Below are positions 54,520 to 64,000 of a DNA stretch of 64,000 nt, piece by piece. The stretch's first letter is position 1, and every line of letters begins with the position of its first letter. The notes beneath the pieces are model-generated. The model was not told where the DNA came from. It did not search any database and worked only from the letters and a program-made list of their open reading frames with translations. The stretch is from contig OU744451.1 in assembly GCA_916610825.1 (NCBI GenBank), positions 26,770,207 to 26,834,206 on the forward strand, written 5' to 3'. Both the position numbers and the translations under genes were made by a program. The stretch is from Haliclystus octoradiatus (taxonomy: Eukaryota; Cnidaria; Staurozoa; Stauromedusae; Haliclystidae).

Positions 54520-57390
54520 TCACCTCATATTACATTATTATATATATATACTAGCAATTAGTGTTGGTCCATAATGGACCTTGTGTGATAAAACTTCAGG
54601 TCAGATCACTAATATTTAAACAATTTGACTAAGCTGGCTATCACTGTATAATACGGAGAGTGAACTTTGATTTAGAACATGAGAAACAATACGCATTGAA
54701 GCGATTTACAATTACTCAAGATATCTTAATCATTTCCTTCATAAAAATTCAATTCATTTCACATCAATTGAGTCGATTGAAATGTATAGACGCCACCGGT
54801 CAAATGAATACATTTAACGACGCTACATCTACACAGAAAAACTATATTTTATGCGCTGAAAGGAAGCCAGAACACAGTAATCATTACAACTTACAAATAA
54901 TTAGTCAAACTTCTAAATGTGAATTCATCAATAGAAAAGCACTTCAAATCTGATCCGATCCGAAGACCTAAAATATCAACCCAACTCAGACACGATACGA
55001 TCGGATCGCGTTCGGTTTGGATTCACAAATCTTTATATTGCAATATATATATAACATCTGATAATATGATTATATGATAATATATGTGCCTATATATTTT
55101 TGATCTTAACAATCTCAGCAAGTAGGCCTGTGAGTTCGTTGAACATTCATCAACATTCTTTTAAAATGTAATAAAATTCTATAATAAATCGCTCTACTAA
55201 TTCGATATTGATATTATGTTACATCTTGTTGTCAATATTTTTACGCGTTATTTATAATACCTTACAGAAGTAGAATGAAAGAAAAGACGATAATGAATAA
55301 ATTATTTTTTTTTATAGAAAAACGAAAACACTCATTTTGCCAGATTCGTGATATGAATATTTATTCAGAATTTATTGAAACGGGCGCGATGATTTATAGA
55401 GTGGAAATGTTTAGTGCAGCTTCAAAGATATATAAATACCATAGCCGATGGTAATATTTAAATGCTCATTTTATGATGTATCATGAAAAGGATTTACTTA
55501 CGTAGAAAATGAATCTACTTTACCATGCATTTGATTCCGATATGAAATGATCTTTCTTTTTCAGAATTATTTCGAATAAAATACAATTTATATTTTATTC
55601 TTATCGGGTTCACATTCTCCTTCGATATAATATGATTGTTAACTTATTATTGATTGGTGTATTAACTCCGAGAACCTGCAACTATGTATATAAATGTTGT
55701 TCGGAGAATATACCGCTCGTATAGTTTTTATTTGGATCTCATTTGGAAAATGGTAAGTTGTATTTTAATTGTATTTTAATAAATAATGTTTGCTATGATC
55801 GATTATTATATGCAACCTTTTCCGCTTTTTATTTTTGTAACACAAGGTTTGTTACACTCATCCGAACTACATTAACTATTGAAAAATTTTTTTAAAGTTG
55901 AAAGCCATTTTTGATCGCTGGAAAGATTATAATTATTATTTATCACATATCATACGGTCAATTCCATTTATTTTGTTGAATTTGATATACCTGAATTCAA
56001 CTTTATTAAATGTTGATCAACGATAACAACAAAACACCGCTATTTTTATTCTCGAAACTGTAGTAACATACTGTGTCTTATTCTTATAGCAAATCAACAC
56101 AATAAAATTTTAATTTTAATCGATGTTTACAATTTCTTTGCTAATTATGGAAGCAAAGTCTGAAAATAATAGCCTTCCCGCTCACAATCAAATGATTCAT
56201 ATTCTTATATTAAATAATTAATTATACAAAGACTTTTGGGCAATGCCTTGATTAATTCTGAACTCTGTAATTTTAGACTGTAGACTGATATCTCTTCGAC
56301 CTTGAATATTTTCTCGAATTAGTCGAACGCCAACGTCATTTTCAAATTTCTTGCAAGTTTATTTGTTTTTATGCCCCGCGATAGATTAAAATATCAGATG
56401 AAGTATATTATTTTAAAACAACGTCATAGACCCATACTTTTCATACAACAAACTTGTTAGTGTACACGGTTATCTCGACACAAATGTTTGCATAATTTCC
56501 GACAACGGATTATCTGTATTATTTCGCCAGTAAGACGTACATAAGTCGCGGACAGACACAGAAATATAGTGATATATAAACAGACAGTATTATTAGTATA
56601 GGTAGATTATATCAGCCGAAAAGTTCAAATGCTTCTAGCCATTAGCCGTCCTCAGTACTTCTCAGTGAGGGAACAAGGGACTGATTTCGCATGGTATAGC
56701 ATCACGGCTACATTAGGTCAAGATGAGTTATGTAATGCCGGGAAAAGATTCAACACATGAAAAAATACATCTGTGTCATAGCAGAGCGCTCAAACTTTTT
56801 GAATAAATATAAAACCAAAATTATTTTGCCTATAAGTACCTAAGTTGCATATAGATAAATAAAGAACGCAAAGAGAACAACAATAGTTTGCTATTACCAT
56901 GTTGTTGCTTTATCCAAGCACAATTCTTTCTCAAGTACCCAAATGTGACTGTTCCTTCATTACCTAAATATTACATTACTTTCAATTTTACAGAAGCATA
57001 CAAATATTGGTTAATTGTTTCTAATGTCTAACTAACTAGAACACAGATTACCTTGATAATCTTTCTTTCTTTTTCGTCCTTCGATTTAAATTTCATTACG
57101 TAACAGAAAATACTATAGCTTTAATCGTTGTATTTCTTCATTTTTGAAATCGGACCTGAAAACATGATGCATCGATAAATTTATTTTAAATTTGAAAATT
57201 TTGATAATTTATAATACTGCAAATACCAAATAGTTGTTGAATAAGATATACTTGAACTCAACTTCATTAATTTGATCAACGATAAAAACAAGACAAAATA
57301 TTTTTCTACAGTTTCGATTTATTCAAAAATCATCTTAAGGCACTAAGAGTGAGAATGAACAAACTTAAATCGTTTATATATAAGGAATAA
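54520..57390. other. Intergenic stretch without a recognised gene
   Basis: The open frame 54660-54953 has no family resemblance. TATATAAATG at 55687 followed 55 bases later by GGAAAATG|GTAAGT could be a TATA promoter with a one-codon first coding exon, but no following exon was found on the plus strand. Confidence 0.35.
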
Positions 57391-57394
57391 CTAA

Positions 57395-58073
57395 GGCTAC
57401 GTTTACACGAGAGCAAAAACCCGGATTTTCAAAAGTCTTTCTCCAAGAACTTTTGTCCATGTTAAAAATTTCAGATATCAGTTTACGCAAGGCTAGATTT
57501 TTCCATTTTTTTTTTATAAATAAAACGCTGTAACTCCAGTATTTCTTATCAGTTTTTCCTTGAAATTGGATTTTTATACTTCTTCGATTCTGTAGCTTCA
57601 TATCGATATGTTTATTTTTCTTTGAATCATTCAAAATGACTTTTTTTATTCTAACATAATTATTAAATTTCACGTGAATTAACATTGCTTTTGTAAATAA
57701 TACATTTTAAATGCATGCTATTCACGATTTTATCTTGTACAAACAGATTAATTGGATAGTTTTACTAAATTGTAGTATTTAATCCTAAAATAGGGCCTAG
57801 TGGTTGTCAATATGTATAGGTCGTATCGCCGCGAAATGAAATGAAATTTTGTAAACCCGGGTTTTACCATAAATTTACGTTTAGACAACAGGACTGCAGG
57901 TCGACAGGTTTTCCAAAGTCTGGATTGACAAACCCGAGGTTCCTGTCCTTACTTTCAAAAGTCCTGATAGAGTCGCTAAGCGGACTAAATTCCTGCTTAC
58001 GTAAAGACGCGAGGGCGATCCTGACTAAAATTAACCTGGGTTCCGTAAATCCACTTGTCATGTAAACGCAGCC
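57395..58073. mobile_element. MITE-2, intact, with TAA target duplication
   Basis: Left GGCTACGTTTACACGA and the inverse of right TCATGTAAACGCAGCC form 16-bp terminal inverted repeats with two differences. Both sides are flanked by TAA (57392-57394, 58074-58076), which fits PIF/Harbinger-type insertion. The 679 bp contain no transposase. The rearranged copy is at 20268-20995. Confidence 0.85.
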
Positions 58074-58079
58074 TAATTA

Positions 58080-58860
58080 GCAAAATAATCTATTGAAATC
58101 GTTTTTTTTTAACGACATAAATATAAAACATTATTACAGAAGGGGAAAGTCCTAAATGAATCTCGATTTCAATAGATACATACATACTACTGTGTGCTAA
58201 TTAGTTATTCCTTACATAAACGATGTAAATTTATTCATTCTCTCTCTTACTGCCTGAAGATAATTTTAGAATAAATCGAAACAGTAGCAAAATAGTGTGT
58301 ATTGTTCTGATCAAAACATAATGGAAATAAATTGTTGGAAAGCTAATTAACGTGTATATATGATATTAATCATACAGCCTTTTCATTAAATCTAATCCAG
58401 TAAATTCGGAAGTGAGATTAAACTGTTACCGAGCTTTTAAGTAAACCAGGGACATCCAGGCAAAGTGACTATGGGTACATGCAACATATTTATGGTTACA
58501 TTTCAAAAGATTTCTCCTGAAGCTTTAGTGCAAAAACTTATGTACGTTTAGTTTTCTACCGTTTTTTCCTTTGTTCTTCTGAATTCTATTGTCTAAGAAC
58601 GCACATATTTATACTACACACATCTAAATAATGAGAAATGGAATTTTAGATAATGAGTCGCAATATTACCCTATGTGCTATTTTTCAGCCTGCAATAAAT
58701 ATTTGAAATGCCCCAACGGGTTATTGTGCAAAGACATACATCGTGTAAAACTGAATATGCTAAAAACTATTTGAATCAAAGTTCAAAATCTATAATTAAC
58801 GAATAGATCTAACATAGATGTTTCTAACGATGGTATGATTCTTAGTTAGATTCTTTTTTT
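58080..58860. other. Between MITE-2 and COG4 exon: nothing recognised
   Basis: If COG4 has a further terminal exon on the minus strand, it should lie here or further left. I did not find one. Confidence 0.35.
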
Positions 58861-58863
58861 TAC

Positions 58864-58955
58864 CTCAATGATAAAATCTGTCTAACTTCAGCTGGAGTTA
58901 ATCGCCACGTCATTGATCCGCTATCAGGTTCCCAGTAATCCATTATTTCTGAAAC
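58864..58955 (-). CDS. COG4: COG4 exon (last one located)
   Basis: [20 protein letters not shown] to VRQILSL plus two bases. Acceptor TTTCAG|GTTTCAG, donor TTGAG|GTAAAA, phase 2. The region containing [10 protein letters not shown] is the most conserved part of COG4. Confidence 0.9.
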
Positions 58956-61900
58956 CTGAAATTAATAATTAGCAACATAATCTTGATTTGGATACTGACT
59001 GCATAAAATCACGATAAAATGTAAATTGCACTGTGTAGAACAAAAAAATATAAATTGTGTTATGTAGACCCATGTATGATATACTCCCCTAAATATTAAT
59101 ACGAACTATAAAAATGTTCGTAAAAGTTAGAAAGTTATTTAATCAAAATAAGTACTATGGTAAAATACCAATGACAACCTTATGATGATATATAAATAAG
59201 TCCAAGTTGTGCAAACTTTCATACAGTTTCTTCATCTTGATCGCGAACTTCTTCCTGTGTATGTTAGATTTAGCTCCTTATCCATTGCAACTACTATAAC
59301 GGTGGATAATATTATTATCACTATATAACCCAATAAACAGTCAACTTGATACTTTTAAATATACCGATCTTCATAACAACGATAACAAGTAAAGATTACA
59401 GAGCACGCGGTAGATATCTACTTAATGCGCATGCTTTGCAGAATAACAACGATACAAAAGATGCCCGTCAATCATAACACTCCCTCTTGGCAACAACTTT
59501 CTTAATTTGAAGATAGAATAACACAATAGCAATATAATTAAAGTTGTTTATGCTTCTAATTAAATTAACCAAATAGGTAATATGCTATAATAACATTATC
59601 AATCCATACTTGTAGTATGATAACTCCGTTCTCACCAAAATCAGTAAAGACACACAAATCCGCAGTGGCTTGATTAAAATCCAATTCACTATGATAAGCA
59701 TGTAACAGATTGTGCCAGTTTCTGCCATTTTGTTTCAAGCCATAGAGTGATTTATTTAATTTCCAAAACAGGCTTCCCTTGTCCTCTTTGCTGTTGTGAT
59801 ATCCAAGACGGGGTTGGATGTGAACATTACATTCCAAAGGAGCATGTAGATAAGCACTTTTAACATCCATTTGATTCTTCTCGCCTGGTCGTTTAGCCAA
59901 TGAGAATGTGTCGTTTGTGATTAACGAATCAATTTCATCTTACATTGCTGCTCTCCGTATCAAATTGTCTTTTCTTTGTATTGCCTCTTCGTAACATAAA
60001 AGCAATCCAAATTGACCATACAAATATTCTCGTCATAATCATTATTGGATGTGTCGAATTCTCTTAAGTAGCTAGGCGGTGTTCGATTTCGTTGTGGATA
60101 ACGTCTATGAGATTGCTCTATATTTTGGAGATTAGACTGTTGGAGTAGCTCCCCTTTTTGTTGCTTTTCATATCCAGGGTCATCGGCGGGGAAGAGATCA
60201 CCATGCTCTTCAACTTGTTGCTGTTCCTTGATTTCATATTTGTCTGTGAATTTCACTAGGCGGTGTTTTCCAACGGTATTTGTATCTGTGTTGTACACCA
60301 AATACGCTGGGCTGTCTTTATCATACCCAACAAAAACACCCTTTTTGCTGCGGGGCTCTAGTTTCTTGGCATTGTTGACATAGGTGTAGCATATACTCTC
60401 AAAGATGTGCATGCTAGTGACACGTGGTTTTACTCTAGTGACGAGACCATATGGTGTGCTGTTAATACGATGGTTATAGAATCTATTTCTGATATATTAT
60501 GTAGCCATCATCACTGCATATACCCAAAATATTTTTGATAGACTAGATTCGATAATTAAGGCTCTGGCCATTTCAAATAAAGTTCACCAGCTTTTTTCTG
60601 CTGTCCCATTTTGATGCGGTGAGTATGGTGAAGTGAATACGTGTTTGATGCTGTGTTTGACTAATAAGGAATTAAAGTCTCCGGATACATACTCGCCTCC
60701 GTTATCGCTACGTATTCTTGTGACAGAAAATACATCTGCATAAAAAATTTTCACTTTACCATAAGGTGTGATATCGGCAAGGAACTTTTCAATTACTTTT
60801 GCTGCGTCGGATTTCTGCTTTAAGAAGTACGTAAATAAACATCATGAGTAGTCATCATTAAATACCATAGCGTATTTGTAGCCATCTCTGGCAATATGAT
60901 CAATTGGCCCTGCTAAGTCGGTGTGCGCCAATTCTAGTGGTGTCGTTACTCTTACATCAGGGTTGCGACTTCGGGTGTTCAGTTGTTTCGCAAGTGTGCA
61001 TGTCTCGTAATAGAAATGTTCAATGTCTTTAATTTCCATACCGAAAACATGTAGCTGTACATTTTAATGTCCTCAAGATTGCAGTGTCCAAAAATTGTAT
61101 GCCAAATTTTTAAACTTTCTTTACGTTTACTAGACATAGCAGTTTTAGATAAGTAATATAAGTGTCCATGCTGCTGTATAGGAAAAACTGTGCCATCTTT
61201 ATCAATTAACTCTGCTTTATTCTCATCAAAGTTGATCTTAGCACCGTGCTTTGTAGACGCTTGGACAGAAACGATCAATTGAGGGTATGATGGTATATAT
61301 AGTGCGTTATACAAGTTTGGCTTTGACAAATTTACCCCCACTTGTGGGCAATGTTATTGTCACATTTCATCTCTTTTGGGAAACATTATTTGACCTTGTC
61401 CCATCTGCCAATTCGATAAAGTGTTCTTCCGATTTAAAAGAGGGATCAAAATAGATAAAATTATTGTCTGTGTTAACCCTGTGAGTTGTTGCACCACAAT
61501 CAACTAGATATGATTCATTGTTTGTTATCAGGCTTGCCTCTCCTTCGCTAATTTTGAATGAAAAATCATGTCGTGGTACATCCCGGTCAGCCGCCCTTTT
61601 TGCTTGATCTTTGTATGTGTTGTGTGTTTACTGTCTCCGACAGAAATTTGTATCATGCGTTGAAATGTTGCATATATTGCACCATCTATTTTGTTTTGGT
61701 TTCTGACATTCTGTTGCCTTATGGCATTTGTTTCCACAGTTAAAACATTATTATATAATCAAAAAGATAAGCTGATTGAACTTTCAAAACTGTATCATCA
61801 GCTGTTGTATTACCGTTCGATTTTGCCTCTGTTTCCGCAAAGTGGTAAGGTGGTAGATTGAGTGACGACTGCAATGAAGTCTTTGTAATCGTCTGGCAGA

Positions 61901-63747
61901 CCTTTCCGTACCATGGTAATCATAAGACCATCACTTAGAATTTCATCTGTGGCTTTCAGGGCGCTGGCAGCATTTTCAGCTCTTATAATAAAGTCTGTTA
62001 TGTTCTCTGTGTTTGTCTTGCACAAAGTTGTTAATTGTGTATACAATGTTATAATTCTTGGTTTGCCACTACCAGCGTAATGTTCTTTCAATATTCTGAA
62101 AGCTGCTCTTCCGTTGTCACGAGCATCTCTCATCACTAGTGATAGTTATCTATCATCTAAAAACTGTATCAACTCAGAAAATGCTTGTTCGTTTTTCTCT
62201 TCGTCTATATCACTTGTACCTATAAGTGCGTCTTTTAGGTTTCTTCATGTAACCGAGTATTTCTATCTCCCATATATCAAACTTCCTCTCATCACCGTCG
62301 AACATAAGGTTTTGCCATTGATTAGAACGACTCTAACGGTGGATAATATTATTATCACTATATAACTCAAGAAATAGTCAACTTCATACTGTTAAATATA
62401 ACAATCTTCATAACAACGATAACAAGTAAAGATTACAGAGCACGTGGTAGATATCTACTTAATGATACAAAAGATGTCTGTCAATCATAACAGTGTACTA
62501 TCTATTTTACAATGATTTTTACAAAGCGTGCAATGCAATTTAGCATGCATGCGTTGATAACACATGCACGAGTGAACTACGTCACAACCACAGATATAAT
62601 AACAGGTAATATGTTCAAGCATGAATCTGTATAACATACCTTCTCAAGATTTAAAATTGTTGCTATCTGTGTTAAACGTGTGAATTTATCTCTGACTGTC
62701 CATTCTGTTATATTTGTTAAATAACCAATCAGTGAACGAAGTTCTTTATCGAACTGTAAGCCACCGAGCTAGAATCAAAATCATCTCAACAGTAAATCAT
62801 AAGAAAAAGTTTAATGAAATGTTAGAATATGTCACCTAGCGCAATTAATTAAGCAACTATATGCTACGCCTGGTGTTATTCAGAGACATTCAATTGGTCT
62901 GATGTCTCAAGTAAACCTCTACACATAAATCAGTCCCACAGTGTAGACATACTTGCGATTGGACATAAATAAGAACAATATATATAATGGCAATATAATA
63001 ATGAACATGATTATTAAAATTATACCTACCCTGTTAAATTTGGACTTGAGAACAACCTTTTCTAATTGAGCAGCTGTTTCATTACACGTAAGACTAATCA
63101 TTGCTTCGTAATTGGAAGGGGTTAGTAGCTCCTAAAATAATAAACAAAATCAAAATACTAAAACGGATGAAACCTGAAACCTTTGTAAAACAGTATGACC
63201 ACATTAGGCAGATGAATCTTATACCCACGGTTGATTTAATAATACCATTACTATTATTAGGAAAATACTATACATTAGAATTACAAATCATACAGCTACA
63301 TATACACAAGCGTGATCCAATACAAAATACTATTGCATTAAAGTTAACACTACAAACACAACTATCTAAAGATTCTAAAATTTTGAGTTAATCTGCTTTT
63401 GATGTGTCACCCATCTTACCTTGAGCGAAATAACAGAATTTTCTAAAGCAGCAACAAAGGCTTTCACAAATGGATCGTCAGCTTCATAAAATGAAAATTC
63501 CTCCTACAGGAAGAAAGAGAAATACAAACAAATAGTAAACAGAAAACAAGAAAGCAACAAGATATGATATATTATGTAAAAATAAGTATCACTTAAATAC
63601 TTAATATGAATAGATAGATAATCTATAATAGTGATGTAAGGTAAAATAGCTTACCTCACTCATGGAATGAGTGTTGTTTGTGAAACTATCTATCGCAGGT
63701 TGTAACTTTGGAAAAATAATCATTGTGCAAAGCTGAGAGATGCCGCT
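58864..63747 (-). CDS. COG4: COG4, conserved oligomeric Golgi complex subunit 4 (3' part)
   Basis: Exons in transcript order: 63747-63655, 63503-63420, 63131-63030, 62768-62640, 58955-58864. All are GT-AG and in frame, and cover about 167 C-terminal residues. COG4 is a lobe A subunit of the tethering complex that captures retrograde vesicles at the Golgi. [83 protein letters not shown] and VRQILSLR match the known C-terminus closely. The 5' part lies beyond 64000. The last exon seen ends AG|GTAAAA: either an unseen exon supplies the final dozen residues, or translation ends at the TAA just inside the intron. Copia-1 lies in the intron before the last exon. Confidence 0.92.
59286..59479 (-). 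repeat. Copia-1 3' LTR
   Basis: In element orientation it starts TGTTATGATTGACGGGCATC and ends near GTTGCA. AGAGGGAG lies just inside as polypurine tract (59480-59487). Confidence 0.8.
59565..59900 (-). pseudogene. Copia-1 reverse transcriptase fragment
   Basis: [39 protein letters not shown] and [20 protein letters not shown] follow the Copia RT pattern (DVKSAFL, LYGLKQ, YVDD). The catalytic YVDD appears as WIDN. The frame stops soon after and the rest is missing. Confidence 0.85.
59960..61460 (-). pseudogene. Copia-1 integrase region
   Basis: A pre-integrase zinc region has [17 protein letters not shown] (about 61110) and [10 protein letters not shown], where one cysteine of the CxxC pair is tyrosine. 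The core has [11 protein letters not shown] and MVFNDDYS (first Asp), [15 protein letters not shown] (second Asp, about 60710) and [11 protein letters not shown] (Glu). The C-terminus has [20 protein letters not shown] and [18 protein letters not shown]. Frameshifts near 61040, 60590 and 60420. Confidence 0.85.
61460..62330 (-). pseudogene. Copia-1 gag, zinc knuckles and protease
   Basis: Gag starts just inside the 5' [22 protein letters not shown] (about 62300) and [19 protein letters not shown] are in different frames. [20 protein letters not shown] (62136 on) and [20 protein letters not shown] follow. Two CCHC knuckles, [14 protein letters not shown] and [14 protein letters not shown] (about 61740-61640), precede a stop. 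[14 protein letters not shown] (about 61500) is the Copia protease active site (D-C-G-A-T-x-H). Confidence 0.85.
62323..62492 (-). repeat. Copia-1 5' LTR
   Basis: Homologous to 59286-59479 with a handful of substitutions and a 24-bp deletion (GCGCATGC...AACAAC missing). Confidence 0.8.
62640..62768 (-). CDS. COG4: COG4 exon (43 codons)
   Basis: [43 protein letters not shown]. Acceptor ATTCTAG|CTCGG, donor GAAG|GTATGT, phase 0 at both ends. Confidence 0.92.
63030..63131 (-). CDS. COG4: COG4 exon (34 codons)
   Basis: [20 protein letters not shown] then [13 protein letters not shown]. Acceptor ATTTTAG|GAGCT, donor AACAGG|GTAGGT. Confidence 0.9.
63420..63503 (-). CDS. COG4: COG4 exon (28 codons)
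   Basis: [20 protein letters not shown] then ENSVISLK. Acceptor CCTGTAG|GAGGAA, donor CTCAAG|GTAAGA. Confidence 0.85.
63655..63747 (-). CDS. COG4: COG4 exon (31 codons; first in the window)
   Basis: [20 protein letters not shown] then [11 protein letters not shown]. Acceptor ATTGTAG|AGCGGC, donor GTGAG|GTAAGC. Upstream exons lie beyond the right edge. Confidence 0.88.
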
Positions 63748-64000
63748 CTACAATGAAAAAGAATAGATTTTCAGATTTTGACCATTGATTTTCAGCAGTA
63801 GAAAATGACGATGGACGTAATAGCAACGAGTCCCATGCGTTGCTGGGTTAATTTGACAGTAGCTACATTGTTGAAAACGTGTATTCAACGGTCATTCAGA
63901 GCAAATGTTTCAAATATGACGTGTTTTGTAATGGCATGGCATCCAGTGAAAGTTGACATCGAAATTTAAAGCCACACATATATTCTATTATATTCTATTC

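Larger units (their letters stand above)
59286..62492 (-). mobile_element. Copia-1: Ty1/Copia retrotransposon, deleted, in COG4 intron
   Basis: Homologous LTRs lie at 59286-59479 and 62323-62492, the second lacking 24 bp. Minus-strand order is gag, CCHC knuckles, protease, integrase, reverse transcriptase, which is the Copia order (integrase before RT). It inserted in the same orientation as COG4. The end of RT and all of RNase H are deleted, making 3.2 kb instead of about 5 kb. Several stops. No clear target duplication (TCCAT left, GTGTA right). Confidence 0.9.

Noticed and set aside
58780..58800. Terminal COG4 exon reading Ile-Asp-Phe on the minus strand near 58790
   Set aside because: The only acceptor that fits the phase gives Arg-Phe-stop, and the residues after IDF do not match COG4.

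Overview
The window is animal (metazoan) nuclear DNA. It is AT-rich, its genes are split by many phase-matched GT-AG introns, and repeats outnumber genes. The non-LTR retrotransposons, Gypsy, Copia and Penelope-like elements, MITEs and long microsatellites fit a marine invertebrate. The three beta-tubulin introns at codons 19/20, 55/56 and 92/93 are those familiar from chordate genes, so an invertebrate deuterostome such as a tunicate is possible. The sequence alone does not settle the species.

Three host genes are clear. An SLC22-family organic ion transporter (+, eight coding exons, 19469-42493) is complete at 526 codons and stretched over 23 kb by repeats in its introns. A divergent beta-tubulin (+, five exons, 43445-48950) is complete at 454 codons. 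The 3' part of COG4, the Golgi tethering subunit (-, five exons, 58864-63747), continues beyond the right edge, and its last few codons are not located. The three genes have no obvious common pathway.

Region by region: 1-13 kb is repeat territory with LINE remnants, a TA-flanked MITE, an 18-copy 49-bp minisatellite, a decayed nearly full-length LINE and a Gypsy gag-protease relic. 13.16-16.86 kb is a Gypsy element with two 176-bp LTRs. 19.5-42.5 kb is SLC22; its intron 3 holds two related LINEs lying between (TG)n tracts, one with both ORFs intact and separated by a single in-frame UGA-CUA. Its intron 5 holds an 11-bp minisatellite of about 1.1 kb, decayed LINEs, Penelope terminal repeats between (TTA)n tracts of up to about 870 bp, and a Gypsy pol relic. 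43.4-49 kb is tubulin. 49.6-54.5 kb holds two Penelope-like elements in opposite orientations. 57.4-58.1 kb is a MITE with TAA target duplication. 58.9-64 kb is COG4, with a Copia element in one intron.

The strongest unusual signal is a set of hammerhead-ribozyme motifs (CTGANGA, stem II, GAAAC, GTH) in the Penelope terminal repeats. Their stem I sequences differ between copies but keep pairing. Hammerheads in Penelope-like elements are already known as a class. The head-to-head palindromic pairs, the (TTA)n partnership and a MITE sitting inside one ribozyme are particular to this locus. The second signal is the LINE whose ORF1 and ORF2 are joined in frame across a leaky-type stop.
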